Source: JBEKCP01 sp050014815 (lineage in GTDB: Bacteria > Planctomycetota > Planctomycetia > Pirellulales > Thermoguttaceae). Taken from it: a stretch of 12,621 bases of DNA. Below the pieces are notes generated by a model, which saw only the letters and a list, made by a program, of their open reading frames with translations, did no database searches and had not been told where the DNA came from. Each line of letters begins with the position of its first letter. Positions within the stretch are counted from its first letter, which is position 1. The stretch covers positions 1 to 12,621 of the forward strand of contig JBEKCP010000093.1 of NCBI GenBank assembly GCA_050014815.1. Reading direction: 5' to 3'. Positions 5,540-12,599 of this stretch are shown here, one piece after another. A program made the translations under genes and the position numbers.

Positions 5540-8416
5540 GTGAAACACTCCGCTCGATGGCTTGTTTCGCTTCTTCTCGCCGTGGCCGGCTTCGCCGCCG
5601 GCGGACCTGAAGTGGCCCGGTGCCAGCCGCCGCCGAGCGGGCCCGCGGCGCCGACGGGAGCGGTCCGGCTGGATGTCCAGGCCGGGCGGGCGCTGGTCGA
5701 GAAGGGTGGCCGGATGCTCCAGCCGGTCCGTGTCACTCTCCGCCGCGAGGGCGCGGGGACGGACGCAACGGTGCGGCTGGCAGACAGCCCGGCCGAGTCG
5801 TTGCGGCTTACCGGCAATGCCCAGACGATTGAGCTGCTCGCGCCGGCGGTCTCCGTGGCGACGGACGAGACCGTGACGGTCGAGATCGGCGGCAAGGCCG
5901 CCGCCTCGCAACGGGTCACGCTCAAGCCGGTCCGGAAACTCGTGATCTACATCCTCCCGCACTCGCACACCGACATCGGCTACACCGCGATCCAGACCGA
6001 CATCGAGAAGAAGCAGGTGAACAACCTGCTCGAAGGGATCCGGATCGCCCGCCGCACCGCGAGTTATCCCGAGGGCGCCCGGTTCGTCTGGAACGTCGAG
6101 GTGCTCTGGGCCGCCGACCTCTACCTGAAGCGACTTGACGAGCGGCAGAAGGCCGAGTTCGTCGAAGCCGTGAAGGCGGGGCAAGTGTTCTTGAACGGCA
6201 TGTACCTGAACGAATTGACCGGCCTGTGCCGGCCGGAGGAATTGATCCGGCTGTTTCGCCTGGCCACTCGGCTGGCCGAGGCGACGGGAAAGCCGATCGA
6301 TTCGGCCATGATCTCGGATGTCCCCGCCTACACCTGGGGCGTGGTTCCCGCGATGGCGCAGGCGGGCATCCGCTACTTCTCCGTCGGGCCCAACGGTGGC
6401 GAACGCATCGGCACCGTGCTCCGCCAGTGGGAGAACAAGCCGTTCTACTGGGTCGGCCCCGACGGCAAGTCCAAGGTGCTCGCCTGGATCCCGCTGGCCG
6501 GCTACACCCTCTCGATAGGCTACAAGAGCATGACCCCGCAACTGATCGACAAGATATCGGAGGCGGTTGAGAAGCGCGGCTGCCCGTACGACGTTGCGTA
6601 CATTCGCTGGGCGGGACACGGCGACAACGCCGTGCCCGACCCGACGATCTGCGACTTTGTGAAGGACTGGAACGCCCGCTACGCCTGGCCGCGGCTCGTG
6701 ATTTCCGGGACGAGCGAGGCGTTCCGCGCGCTGGAGGACCGATACGGGAAAGACCTGCCGCGGGTCCGCGGCGACTGGACGCCCTACTGGGAAGACGGCG
6801 CCGGCTCCTCGGCCCTGGAAACCGCGATGAACCGCCGGACCTCCGATCGGCTGGCACAGGCGGAGGCCCTCTGGGCGATCCGCAACCCCGCCCCCTTTCC
6901 ATCCGACGGGTTCGATGCGGCCTGGAACAACGTGCTCCTCTATTCCGAGCACACCTGGGGCGCGGATTGCAGCGTCACGAAACCCGAAAGTCAGAAGACC
7001 CGCGAGCAATGGGCCATCAAGCAAGGATATGCACTAGAGGCCGACAAGCAATCGAAGGCCCTGCTGGGCCTGGCGATGGCGGCCGGCGGCGGGCTGCCCG
7101 AGACCTCGGCGGTCGACGTCTTCAACACGCTCTCCTGGCCGCGAACCGCGGCGGTGACGATCCCCGCGGTACTCTCCGCCGGCGACCGGGTCGTGGACGA
7201 TGCGGGCCGCCCGGTCCCCTCCGAGCGGCTTGCCTCCGGAGAGTTGCTCCTGGTGGCGAAGGACGTGCCACCGTTGGCCGCCAGGCGATATACCCTCTCG
7301 GCCGGCGCGGCGCACGTCGAGACCAAGGCTGTGGCCGACGGCGCGGTGCTCGAAAACGGCCTGGTCCGCGTCCGCGTTGATGAGAAGACCGGCGGCATCG
7401 TCGAGCTTGCGGCCGCGGGCATCGACGGCAACTTCGCCGACGCCACCGGCGGCCAGTCGCTCAACGAGTATCTCTACCTGCCCGGCGATGATCTCAAAGA
7501 CCTCAAGCCCAGTGGGCCCTCGACGGTCCGCCCCGGCGAGCGCGGGCCGCTGCTGGCGTCGCTGGTGATCGATTCGGACGCGCCGGGCTGCCGGAAACTC
7601 CGCCGCGAGGTTCGCTGCGTCGCCGGCCTGGACTACGTCGAGATACTCGACCTCGCAGACAAGACCCGCCTGGAGGCCCAGAGCTATGTGAGCAAGGCGG
7701 GCAAGGAGAGCGTCCAGTTCGGCTTCCCGTTCCATGTTCCCGGCGGCCAGATCGTGCTGGACATTCCGCTCGGAATGATGCGGCCCGAGGCCGACCAGAT
7801 GCCCGGCGCGTGCAAGAATTGGCTGACGGCGGGGCGATTCGCCGACGTGTCGAACCGCCAGCGCGGCGTTACCTGGGTGACGCTCGACGCCCCGTTGGTC
7901 GAGATCGGCGGCATCACCGCCACGCTCGTGAATCAGCAGGCCGATCCCAGCGCGTGGCGGAAGACCATCGAGCCCACGCAGAAACTCTACTCCTGGGTAA
8001 TGAACAACCACTGGTACACCAACTATCGGGCGTACCAGGAAGGGCCGGTGCTCTTCCGGTTCGCCCTGCGGCCGCACGGCAAGGCCGATCTGGCAGAGGC
8101 GTCGCGGTTTGCCCTTGGGCTGAGCCAGCCGCTGCTGGCGGTGCCGGCCCGGGGTGCGAAGCCCGCGGCCCCGCTCTTCCGCATCAGTTCGGCCGACGTG
8201 CTGATGATCGGGCTGAAGCCGGCCGACGACGCGACGGCATGGATCGTGCGGCTCTTCAACGTCGCGGATGAGGATCGCGCGGTCACGCTCAGCCGCGGCG
8301 ACGCCCGGCCGGCCGCGCTCTGGCTCAGCGGCACCAGCGAGCGGCGCGGCGCGCCCGTGGACGGCCCCATCCCAATCCCCGCCCACGGCCTGGTGACGGT
8401 CCGGGCGGGAATGTGA
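5540..8416 (+). CDS. Exported glycoside hydrolase family 38 (alpha-mannosidase-like)
   Basis: This is a retaining, zinc-dependent glycosidase, probably releasing alpha-linked mannose or a related sugar outside the cytoplasm; 958 residues from GTG at 5540. A signal peptide covers about residues 1-20 (basic start, then WLVSLLLAVAGFAA). A beta-rich region of about 40-130 precedes the catalytic domain. The catalytic barrel opens with ILPHSHTDIGYT, giving zinc ligands H143 and D145. The predicted nucleophile and zinc ligand is D260 (ISDVPAYTWG). The fourth ligand is H471 (LLYSEHTWGAD). The acid/base residue could not be assigned, though GDWTPYWED (411-419) is in the right area. The C-terminal half (about 500-958) is the long beta-sandwich of GH38. 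Compared with textbook GH38 (HSHNDPGW, DxFGH), the motifs belong to a divergent bacterial branch, so substrate specificity is uncertain. It is the first gene of the rightward strand, next to pentose genes. Confidence 0.85.
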   Translation: MKHSARWLVSLLLAVAGFAAGGPEVARCQPPPSGPAAPTGAVRLDVQAGRALVEKGGRMLQPVRVTLRREGAGTDATVRLADSPAESLRLTGNAQTIELLAPAVSVATDETVTVEIGGKAAASQRVTLKPVRKLVIYILPHSHTDIGYTAIQTDIEKKQVNNLLEGIRIARRTASYPEGARFVWNVEVLWAADLYLKRLDERQKAEFVEAVKAGQVFLNGMYLNELTGLCRPEELIRLFRLATRLAEATGKPIDSAMISDVPAYTWGVVPAMAQAGIRYFSVGPNGGERIGTVLRQWENKPFYWVGPDGKSKVLAWIPLAGYTLSIGYKSMTPQLIDKISEAVEKRGCPYDVAYIRWAGHGDNAVPDPTICDFVKDWNARYAWPRLVISGTSEAFRALEDRYGKDLPRVRGDWTPYWEDGAGSSALETAMNRRTSDRLAQAEALWAIRNPAPFPSDGFDAAWNNVLLYSEHTWGADCSVTKPESQKTREQWAIKQGYALEADKQSKALLGLAMAAGGGLPETSAVDVFNTLSWPRTAAVTIPAVLSAGDRVVDDAGRPVPSERLASGELLLVAKDVPPLAARRYTLSAGAAHVETKAVADGAVLENGLVRVRVDEKTGGIVELAAAGIDGNFADATGGQSLNEYLYLPGDDLKDLKPSGPSTVRPGERGPLLASLVIDSDAPGCRKLRREVRCVAGLDYVEILDLADKTRLEAQSYVSKAGKESVQFGFPFHVPGGQIVLDIPLGMMRPEADQMPGACKNWLTAGRFADVSNRQRGVTWVTLDAPLVEIGGITATLVNQQADPSAWRKTIEPTQKLYSWVMNNHWYTNYRAYQEGPVLFRFALRPHGKADLAEASRFALGLSQPLLAVPARGAKPAAPLFRISSADVLMIGLKPADDATAWIVRLFNVADEDRAVTLSRGDARPAALWLSGTSERRGAPVDGPIPIPAHGLVTVRAGM

Positions 8417-8730
8417 ATGACACGGAGGTTGTGGTTCATTTCAGTTGATTCGATGGGCGCCATGATTGGCAGCTCTTGCGGCGGTGCGTACAGAATATGC
8501 GAATAAGGTTGCTTTTCTCTAGCCCAGACGTTTACGTCTGGGGCGGGGACGCGACCATCCCCTTTTTTTCTTTAGCCCCTTTAGGGGCGGAACCCATCGT
8601 TCCGCCCCTAAAGGGGCTGAAAGAAAAGAAAAACGCGGTTGGTCGCTTCTTCATCCCAGGCGTGAAACGCCTGGGCTAGAGAAAAGGCCCATTTCCCACG
8701 TTCCGCCCCCAGCAACAACGCCCAAAGCCG
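8417..8730. other. Spacer between GH38 and dehydrogenase genes
   Basis: This non-coding stretch of 314 bases is dominated by the nested hairpin element at 8512-8686. The flanks, 8417-8511 and 8687-8730, contain no gene I can support. There is no obvious Shine-Dalgarno before the dehydrogenase ATG at 8731. Confidence 0.6.
8512..8686. repeat. Nested palindromic element (outer inverted repeat plus three hairpins)
   Basis: The outer arms CTTTTCTCTAGCCCAG (8512-8527) and its exact complement (8671-8686) enclose three hairpins. Hairpin 1 is CCCAGACGT at 8523-8531 paired with 8534-8542, loop TT. Hairpin 2 has perfect 20-base arms at 8574-8593 and 8599-8618 with a 5-base loop; each arm contains its own small palindrome built on CCCCTTTAGGGG. 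Hairpin 3 is CCCAGGCGT at 8655-8663 paired with 8667-8675, loop GAA. The layout suggests composite insertion of repeat units or a structured RNA/DNA element, possibly protecting or separating transcripts. It is not a classical terminator, since no T-run follows hairpin 2 on either strand. Confidence 0.8.
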
Positions 8731-9786
8731 ATGCGAGTCGCCTACTTTACCGGACTGCGACAACTGGAGATTGCCGAGGCGCCAAAACCCGAGTTGGATC
8801 GCCCCGACGCCGTGCTCTTGCGGATCGACCGCGTGGGCATTTGCGGCTCCGATGTCCATTACTACACCGGCGGGCGGATCGGCGATCAAGTGCTCCGGTA
8901 TCCGGAGACGCTCGGCCATGAATGCGCCGGGACTGTCATGGAGGTCGGCCCGGCCGTCAAGGGGCTTGTCCCGGGCAATCGCGTGGCCGTCGATCCGGCG
9001 ATCGCCTGCGGCCAATGCGATCAATGCCGGGCCGGGCGGGTTCACACGTGCCGCCGCTTGCAGTTCATGGGCTCTCCGGGGCAGGCCCCCGGCGCCATGG
9101 CCGAATACCGCGTCATCCCCGCCCGGAACTGCTTCCCCATTCCCGACGCCATGTCGCTGGACCAGGCCGCCCTGATCGAGCCGCTCTCGATCGGCCTGTA
9201 TGCGACGCGGTTGGCCGGGCTGGGAAAAGAGGGGCAAGAACGGCGGATCGCCGTGCTGGGGACCGGGCCCATCGGCTTGTGCGTCCTGCTGGCCGCCAAG
9301 GCGGCGGGCCCCTCGACTGTCTACGCGACCGACCTGCTGGACGAGCGCCTGGCGGTTGCCCGGCAGTGCGGCGCCGATTGGACGGGCAACCCGCGGCGCG
9401 AGGACGTGGCCGCCGCCATTGCCCGCCACGAGCCCCACGGGCTCGACCTGGTCTTCGAGTGTTCGGGCGATCCGACGTGCATCGACCTCGCACAGGGCAT
9501 CCTCGCACCCGGCGGCACCCTGCTGCTGGTCGGCATTCCGGAGGCCCAGCGGGTGGACTTCGATGTCCACCGGATGCGGCGCGCGGAGCTTGCGTTCAAG
9601 TCGGTTCGTCGGCAAAATGGTTGTATTGCGCCCGCTATCCAGATGGTGAGCCAAGGCCGGATCGACGCGGCGCCGTTGGTGACCCACCGCTACGCCTTCG
9701 ACCAGGTCCGCGCGGCCTTCGAGTTGGTGGCCGGCTATCGGGACGGCGTTATCAAGGCGGTGGTTCGAGTGACTGCGGCCGAGTGA
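8731..9786 (+). CDS. Zinc-dependent medium-chain dehydrogenase (sorbitol/polyol dehydrogenase-like)
   Basis: This is an NAD(P)-dependent dehydrogenase that oxidises a secondary alcohol, likely a polyol; 351 residues. The catalytic zinc site is C38 (VGICGSD), H63-E64 (LGHECAG) and E150 (LIEPLS). The structural zinc site has all four cysteines, C93, C96, C99 and C107 (CGQCDQCRAGRVHTC). The Rossmann domain carries GTGPIG (177-182), and an acidic D201 at the end of the second strand favours NAD over NADP. The GDQVLRYPETLGHE region and overall length fit the sorbitol/L-iditol/xylitol dehydrogenase branch; threonine or L-galactonate-type dehydrogenases of the same superfamily cannot be excluded. 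It lies upstream of araB and araD, so a pentitol such as arabinitol or ribitol is a reasonable substrate guess. No Shine-Dalgarno precedes the ATG. Confidence 0.88.
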   Translation: MRVAYFTGLRQLEIAEAPKPELDRPDAVLLRIDRVGICGSDVHYYTGGRIGDQVLRYPETLGHECAGTVMEVGPAVKGLVPGNRVAVDPAIACGQCDQCRAGRVHTCRRLQFMGSPGQAPGAMAEYRVIPARNCFPIPDAMSLDQAALIEPLSIGLYATRLAGLGKEGQERRIAVLGTGPIGLCVLLAAKAAGPSTVYATDLLDERLAVARQCGADWTGNPRREDVAAAIARHEPHGLDLVFECSGDPTCIDLAQGILAPGGTLLLVGIPEAQRVDFDVHRMRRAELAFKSVRRQNGCIAPAIQMVSQGRIDAAPLVTHRYAFDQVRAAFELVAGYRDGVIKAVVRVTAAE

Positions 9787-9795
9787 TCGGCGAAA

Positions 9796-9938
9796 CACGA
9801 AACTCGAAATCCGAAGCTCGAAATCCGAAACAAATACGAATTACTCAAATTCCAATGACAGAAACGCCCGTGTTTGGAGACTTGGGAATTCGTATTTTGG
9901 ATTTGTTTAGGATTTCGGATTTCGAATTTCGAATTTGA
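9796..9938. repeat. AT-rich imperfect inverted-repeat element in the dehydrogenase-araB spacer
   Basis: The spacer drops sharply in GC and carries two related arms. The left arm contains CTCGAAATCCGAA twice (9803-9815 and 9817-9829), then CAAATACGAATT (9831-9842). The right arm, read as its complement, is CGAAATTCGAAATCCGAAAT followed by CCTAAACAAATCC and then ATACGAATT, covering about 9889-9937. The left arm looks like a shortened copy of the right one. The order of blocks is the same in both, which supports a true inverted repeat rather than chance. No coding capacity is seen. It may be a small non-autonomous element or an intergenic mosaic repeat; it separates two genes of the presumed pathway. 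Confidence 0.65.
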
Positions 9939-9959
9939 TTCAACCCCCAGGTCCTTCTC

Positions 9960-11663
9960 ATGTCCAAACAAAAGGCAGGCGCGTTCGCAATCGGTGTAGA
10001 CTACGGCACCAACAGTGTCCGCGCGTTGGTGATTGACGTTGCCGACGGCAGCGAGGTGGCCAGCCACGTCTATGACTACCCGAGCGGCGAGGCGGGGATC
10101 CTTCTGGACCCCAAGGACCCCAACACGGCGCGGCAGAATCCGGCCGACTACGTCGAGGGGTTCTACCAGTCGGTCAGCCGGGCGGTGGCTGCGGCCAAGG
10201 GGCATCGCGGGTTCCGGCCGGAGAACGTCGTCGGCCTGGGCGTCGACACGACCGGCTCGACTCCGATTCCCGTCGCCCGCGACGGCATGCCCCTGGCGCT
10301 GCTCCCCGAGTTCAAGAACCACCTGGCGGCGCAGGCATGGTTGTGGAAGGACCACACGGGTCACGCCGAGGCGGCGGAGATCACGGAAAAGGCCCGGCAG
10401 GAGAGCATCCCCTACCTGGCCCGCTGCGGCGGCGTCTACAGCAGCGAGTGGTACTGGTCGAAGATCCTCCACGCGAAGCGGACGGCGCCGAAGGTCTTCG
10501 GAGCAGCCTATTCGTGGGTCGAGCTGGCCGACTTCATTCCGGCGTTCATCACGGGCAACCGCGACCCGGATACGCTGCCGCGGGGCATCTGCGCGGCCGG
10601 ACACAAGGCCCTGTACGACGATCGCTGGGGCGGGCTGCCGGAGAAGCGGTTCCTGGCCCGGCTCGATCCCGCCCTGGCCGCCCTCCGCGACCATTACGCC
10701 CCGCGGGCATTGCCGGCCGATCACAAGGCCGGCGGCCTGACGGCGGCGGTGGCCTCTCGGGTCGGCTTGCCGCCGGGCCTGCCGGTGGCCGTCGGGGCGT
10801 TCGACGCCCACATGGGCGCCGTCGGCGCGGGGGTGAAACCGGGCACACTCGTCAAGATCGTCGGCACCAGCACGTGCGACGTCATGGTCGCACCCGGCGA
10901 TCGGGAACTGCCCAACATCCCCGGATTGTGCGGCATTGTACACGGCTCCGTCGTCCCCGGCATGTACGGCCTGGAGGCGGGACAATCCGCCGTCGGAGAC
11001 ATCTTCAACTGGTTCGTCAAGTACCTGGCCCCGGCGGAGTGCTCCGCCAAGGGCGATCCGCACCTCTATCTGACCCGCCAGGCCGAAAAACTCCGACCCG
11101 GCGAGAGCGGACTCATGGCGCTGGACTGGAACAACGGCAACCGGACAATCCTCGTGGACCCGCTCTTGACGGGCCTCCTGGTAGGCCAGACGCTCCACAC
11201 CACGGCCGCTGAAATCTACCGGGCCCTGGTCGAAGCGACGGCCTTCGGCGGACTGACCATCATCCGGCGGCTGGAGGAATACGGCGTCGCTGTCAAGGAG
11301 GTGGTCAACTGCGGCGGTATCGCCGAGAAGAACCCCTTCGTCATGCAGATCTACGCCGACGTCTGCAACCGGCCGATGAAGATCAGCCGCTCGTCGCAGA
11401 CGTGCGCCCTGGGGGCCGCGGTGTTCGGAGCGGTCGTCGGCGGGGCCTACCGGACCGTCCCGCAGGCCCAGCGCCGCATGACGGGCGTCAAACCGGCCGT
11501 CTTCCGGCCCCGCCGCGCGGCCGCAAGGACCTATGCCGACCTCTACGCGATCTACCGCACCCTGCACGACGCCTTCGGACTGCCCGACGGAAAGGAACAT
11601 CTCTATCGCGTGATGAAGGACCTGTTGGCGATTCGCCGCCGCGCGGGCCAGGAGGCCGATTGA
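9960..11663 (+). CDS. araB: L-ribulokinase
   Basis: This FGGY-family kinase phosphorylates L-ribulose (and often D-ribulose) to ribulose 5-phosphate with ATP, in the cytoplasm. At 567 residues it matches the usual AraB length of about 560. The N-terminal phosphate motif is AIGVDYGTNSVRALVID (10-26). The AraB-specific GVDTTGSTPIPV (94-105) and WLWKDHT (127-133) are present. The catalytic base is D282 in GAFDAHMGAVGAG. The adenosine/phosphate region is KIVGTSTCD (299-307). The C-terminal FGGY signature region is NCGGIAEKNPFVMQIYADV (450-468). Only a weak AGG lies 8 bases before the ATG. Its stop overlaps the araD start by one base (TGATG), so the two form an operon and are probably translationally coupled. 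No frameshift or missing motif was seen. Confidence 0.95.
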   Translation: MSKQKAGAFAIGVDYGTNSVRALVIDVADGSEVASHVYDYPSGEAGILLDPKDPNTARQNPADYVEGFYQSVSRAVAAAKGHRGFRPENVVGLGVDTTGSTPIPVARDGMPLALLPEFKNHLAAQAWLWKDHTGHAEAAEITEKARQESIPYLARCGGVYSSEWYWSKILHAKRTAPKVFGAAYSWVELADFIPAFITGNRDPDTLPRGICAAGHKALYDDRWGGLPEKRFLARLDPALAALRDHYAPRALPADHKAGGLTAAVASRVGLPPGLPVAVGAFDAHMGAVGAGVKPGTLVKIVGTSTCDVMVAPGDRELPNIPGLCGIVHGSVVPGMYGLEAGQSAVGDIFNWFVKYLAPAECSAKGDPHLYLTRQAEKLRPGESGLMALDWNNGNRTILVDPLLTGLLVGQTLHTTAAEIYRALVEATAFGGLTIIRRLEEYGVAVKEVVNCGGIAEKNPFVMQIYADVCNRPMKISRSSQTCALGAAVFGAVVGGAYRTVPQAQRRMTGVKPAVFRPRRAAARTYADLYAIYRTLHDAFGLPDGKEHLYRVMKDLLAIRRRAGQEAD

Positions 11664-12454
11664 TGCTCGACGCCCTCCGGCGAGAAGTCTGCGATGCCAA
11701 TTGCCGCCTGGCCGGCTCGGGCCTGGTGACCCTGACCTGGGGCAACACGAGCGGCCTGGACCGCGCCCGGGGTCTGATGGTCATCAAGCCCAGCGGCGTC
11801 CCCTATGAAGCCCTGCGGCCCGAGCAGATGGTCGTCCTCGACCTGGAGGGGAAGGTCGTCGAAGGCGATTTGAGACCGTCCAGCGACACGGCCGCGCACC
11901 TCGTCTTGTACCGGCACTTCGAGCACGTCGGCGGGATCACGCACACGCACAGCCGTTACGCGACGGCCTTCGCCCAGGCGCGGCGCGAGATTCCCTGCCT
12001 GGGCACCACGCACGCCGACCAGTTCGCCGGGCCCGTGCCCGTCACGCGCCAGCTTACCGAGGCCGAGGTGGCCGAAGACTACGAGGGCTCGATCGGCCGG
12101 GTGATCGTGGAGCGGTTCCGGGGGGACTGTCCCGATTTTCGGGCGGGGACTGTCCCGATTTTCGCGGCTGGTGCCGCGAAAATGGGACTGTCCCCCTTGG
12201 GCGATCAGGGGCCGGATCCGTCGGCAATGCCTGCGGCGCTGGTGGCCGGCCACGGGCCGTTCACGTGGGGATCGAGCGCGGCCGACTCGGTCCAGGTGGC
12301 GATCGCATTGGAGGCCGTTGCCCAGATGGCGGTGCTCTCGTGGCGGATCAACGCTGAGACGCCCGAGCTAGAACCCTATCTCCGCGAGAAGCATTTCCTG
12401 CGGAAGCACGGCCCGGCGGCCTACTACGGGCAGGAGAGGAAGGGGGAAGGATGA
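11663..12454 (+). CDS. araD: L-ribulose-5-phosphate 4-epimerase with in-frame palindromic insertion
   Basis: This zinc-dependent class II aldolase-fold enzyme converts L-ribulose 5-phosphate to D-xylulose 5-phosphate, feeding the pentose phosphate pathway. The start at 11663 gives MLDALRREVCDANCRLAGSG, aligning with the family N-terminus; a longer frame from 11402 lies inside araB and is rejected. Phosphate-binding TWGNTS (25-30) and KPSG (42-45) are present, as is SSD (D75). The zinc ligands are H94 and H96 (ITHTHSRYAT) and H197 (GHGPFTWG). The catalytic pair is D119 (TTHADQF) and Y255 (AAYYGQ). The length is 263 residues against about 231 for E. coli AraD. Part of the excess is a 6-residue C-terminal tail. 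The rest is an extra block of about 27 residues, approximately 153-180, encoded by the repeat at 12121-12196. All recognised active-site residues survive, so activity is plausible. Confidence 0.93.
   Translation: MLDALRREVCDANCRLAGSGLVTLTWGNTSGLDRARGLMVIKPSGVPYEALRPEQMVVLDLEGKVVEGDLRPSSDTAAHLVLYRHFEHVGGITHTHSRYATAFAQARREIPCLGTTHADQFAGPVPVTRQLTEAEVAEDYEGSIGRVIVERFRGDCPDFRAGTVPIFAAGAAKMGLSPLGDQGPDPSAMPAALVAGHGPFTWGSSAADSVQVAIALEAVAQMAVLSWRINAETPELEPYLREKHFLRKHGPAAYYGQERKGEG
12121..12196 (+). repeat. Palindromic repeat inserted in frame in araD
   Basis: GGGGACTGTCCCGATTTTCG occurs twice in tandem, at 12122-12141 and 12145-12164, offset by 23 bases. The second copy opens a long hairpin: ATTTTCGCGGC (12158-12168), loop TGGT, perfect complement at 12173-12183. 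GGGACTGTCCCC at 12184-12195 then pairs with GGGGACTGTCCC at 12145-12156 with one central mismatch. Because the offset is not a multiple of three, the copies are read in different frames (GDCPDF then GTVPIF). The net extra length of araD against E. coli up to the last zinc ligand is 27 codons, close to the element's size. Confidence 0.8.
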
Positions 12455-12528
12455 AGGCGGCGGGCGGCCTCTGGCCTGAAGGCGCGGCGTACATCAACGC
12501 AGGGCGCCGCCCTCGTTGTTACACATAA
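12451..12528 (+). CDS. Possible tiny ORF or broken gene start downstream of araD
   Basis: ATG at 12451 overlaps the araD stop as ATGA and is preceded by a purine-rich AGGAGAGGAAGGGGGAAGG, which would be a strong ribosome binding site. It reads 25 codons (MKAAGGLWPEGAAYINAGRR and five more) to TAA at 12526. No family is recognised. It may be the truncated start of a former third operon gene cut by the hairpin cluster that follows, or chance in GC-rich DNA. Confidence 0.2.
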   Translation: MKAAGGLWPEGAAYINAGRRPRCYT

Positions 12529-12541
12529 GCCCTGCAATCTC

Positions 12542-12599
12542 ACGCCCGTTTACGGGCGTTGCCGCCGGAGGCGGTCTTAGGCCCGGCATTTATGCCGGG
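12542..12599. repeat. Cluster of three short hairpins after araD
   Basis: Hairpin A is ACGCCCGT at 12542-12549 paired with 12552-12559, loop TT. Hairpin B is CCGCC at 12562-12566 paired with 12570-12574, loop GGA. Hairpin C is CCCGGCAT at 12582-12589 paired with 12592-12599, loop TT. A and C share the TTTA-centred loop design of the CCCAGACGT hairpin at 8523-8542, suggesting one repeat class. There is no T-tract, so this is not a standard intrinsic terminator, though it lies where the operon ends. Confidence 0.7.

Noticed and set aside
5495..8386. Long minus-strand open frames (509 and 450 codons) opposite the GH38 gene, and similar plus-strand frames over 831-2476
   Set aside because: They are shadows of genes with clear motifs in the opposite frame. 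None has a recognisable domain or a credible ribosome binding site.
8574..8630. Intrinsic terminator at the 20-base-arm hairpin
   Set aside because: The T-run precedes the stem on the plus strand, and on either strand the bases following the stem are A/G-rich, so the stem-then-T-tract order required is absent.
8512..8686. CRISPR array
   Set aside because: The repeated units are inverted hairpins of different sequence, with no regularly spaced direct repeats and no cas gene nearby.
9735..11600. A 621-codon open frame on the minus strand opposite araB
   Set aside because: It is antisense to a complete, motif-rich ribulokinase. Its translation is Arg/Gly/Asp/Val-rich with no family pattern, and long antisense frames are expected in GC-rich genes.
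11402..11662. Extended araD start at 11402
   Set aside because: The extra 87 residues lie inside araB in another frame, are Arg/Pro-rich, and do not match the AraD N-terminus, which begins at 11663.
12122..12164. Sequencing or assembly duplication as sole explanation of the tandem 20-base unit in araD
   Set aside because: The reading frame is preserved across the whole element and the third, inverted arm is also present, which a simple duplication artefact would not produce. It cannot be fully excluded without reads.
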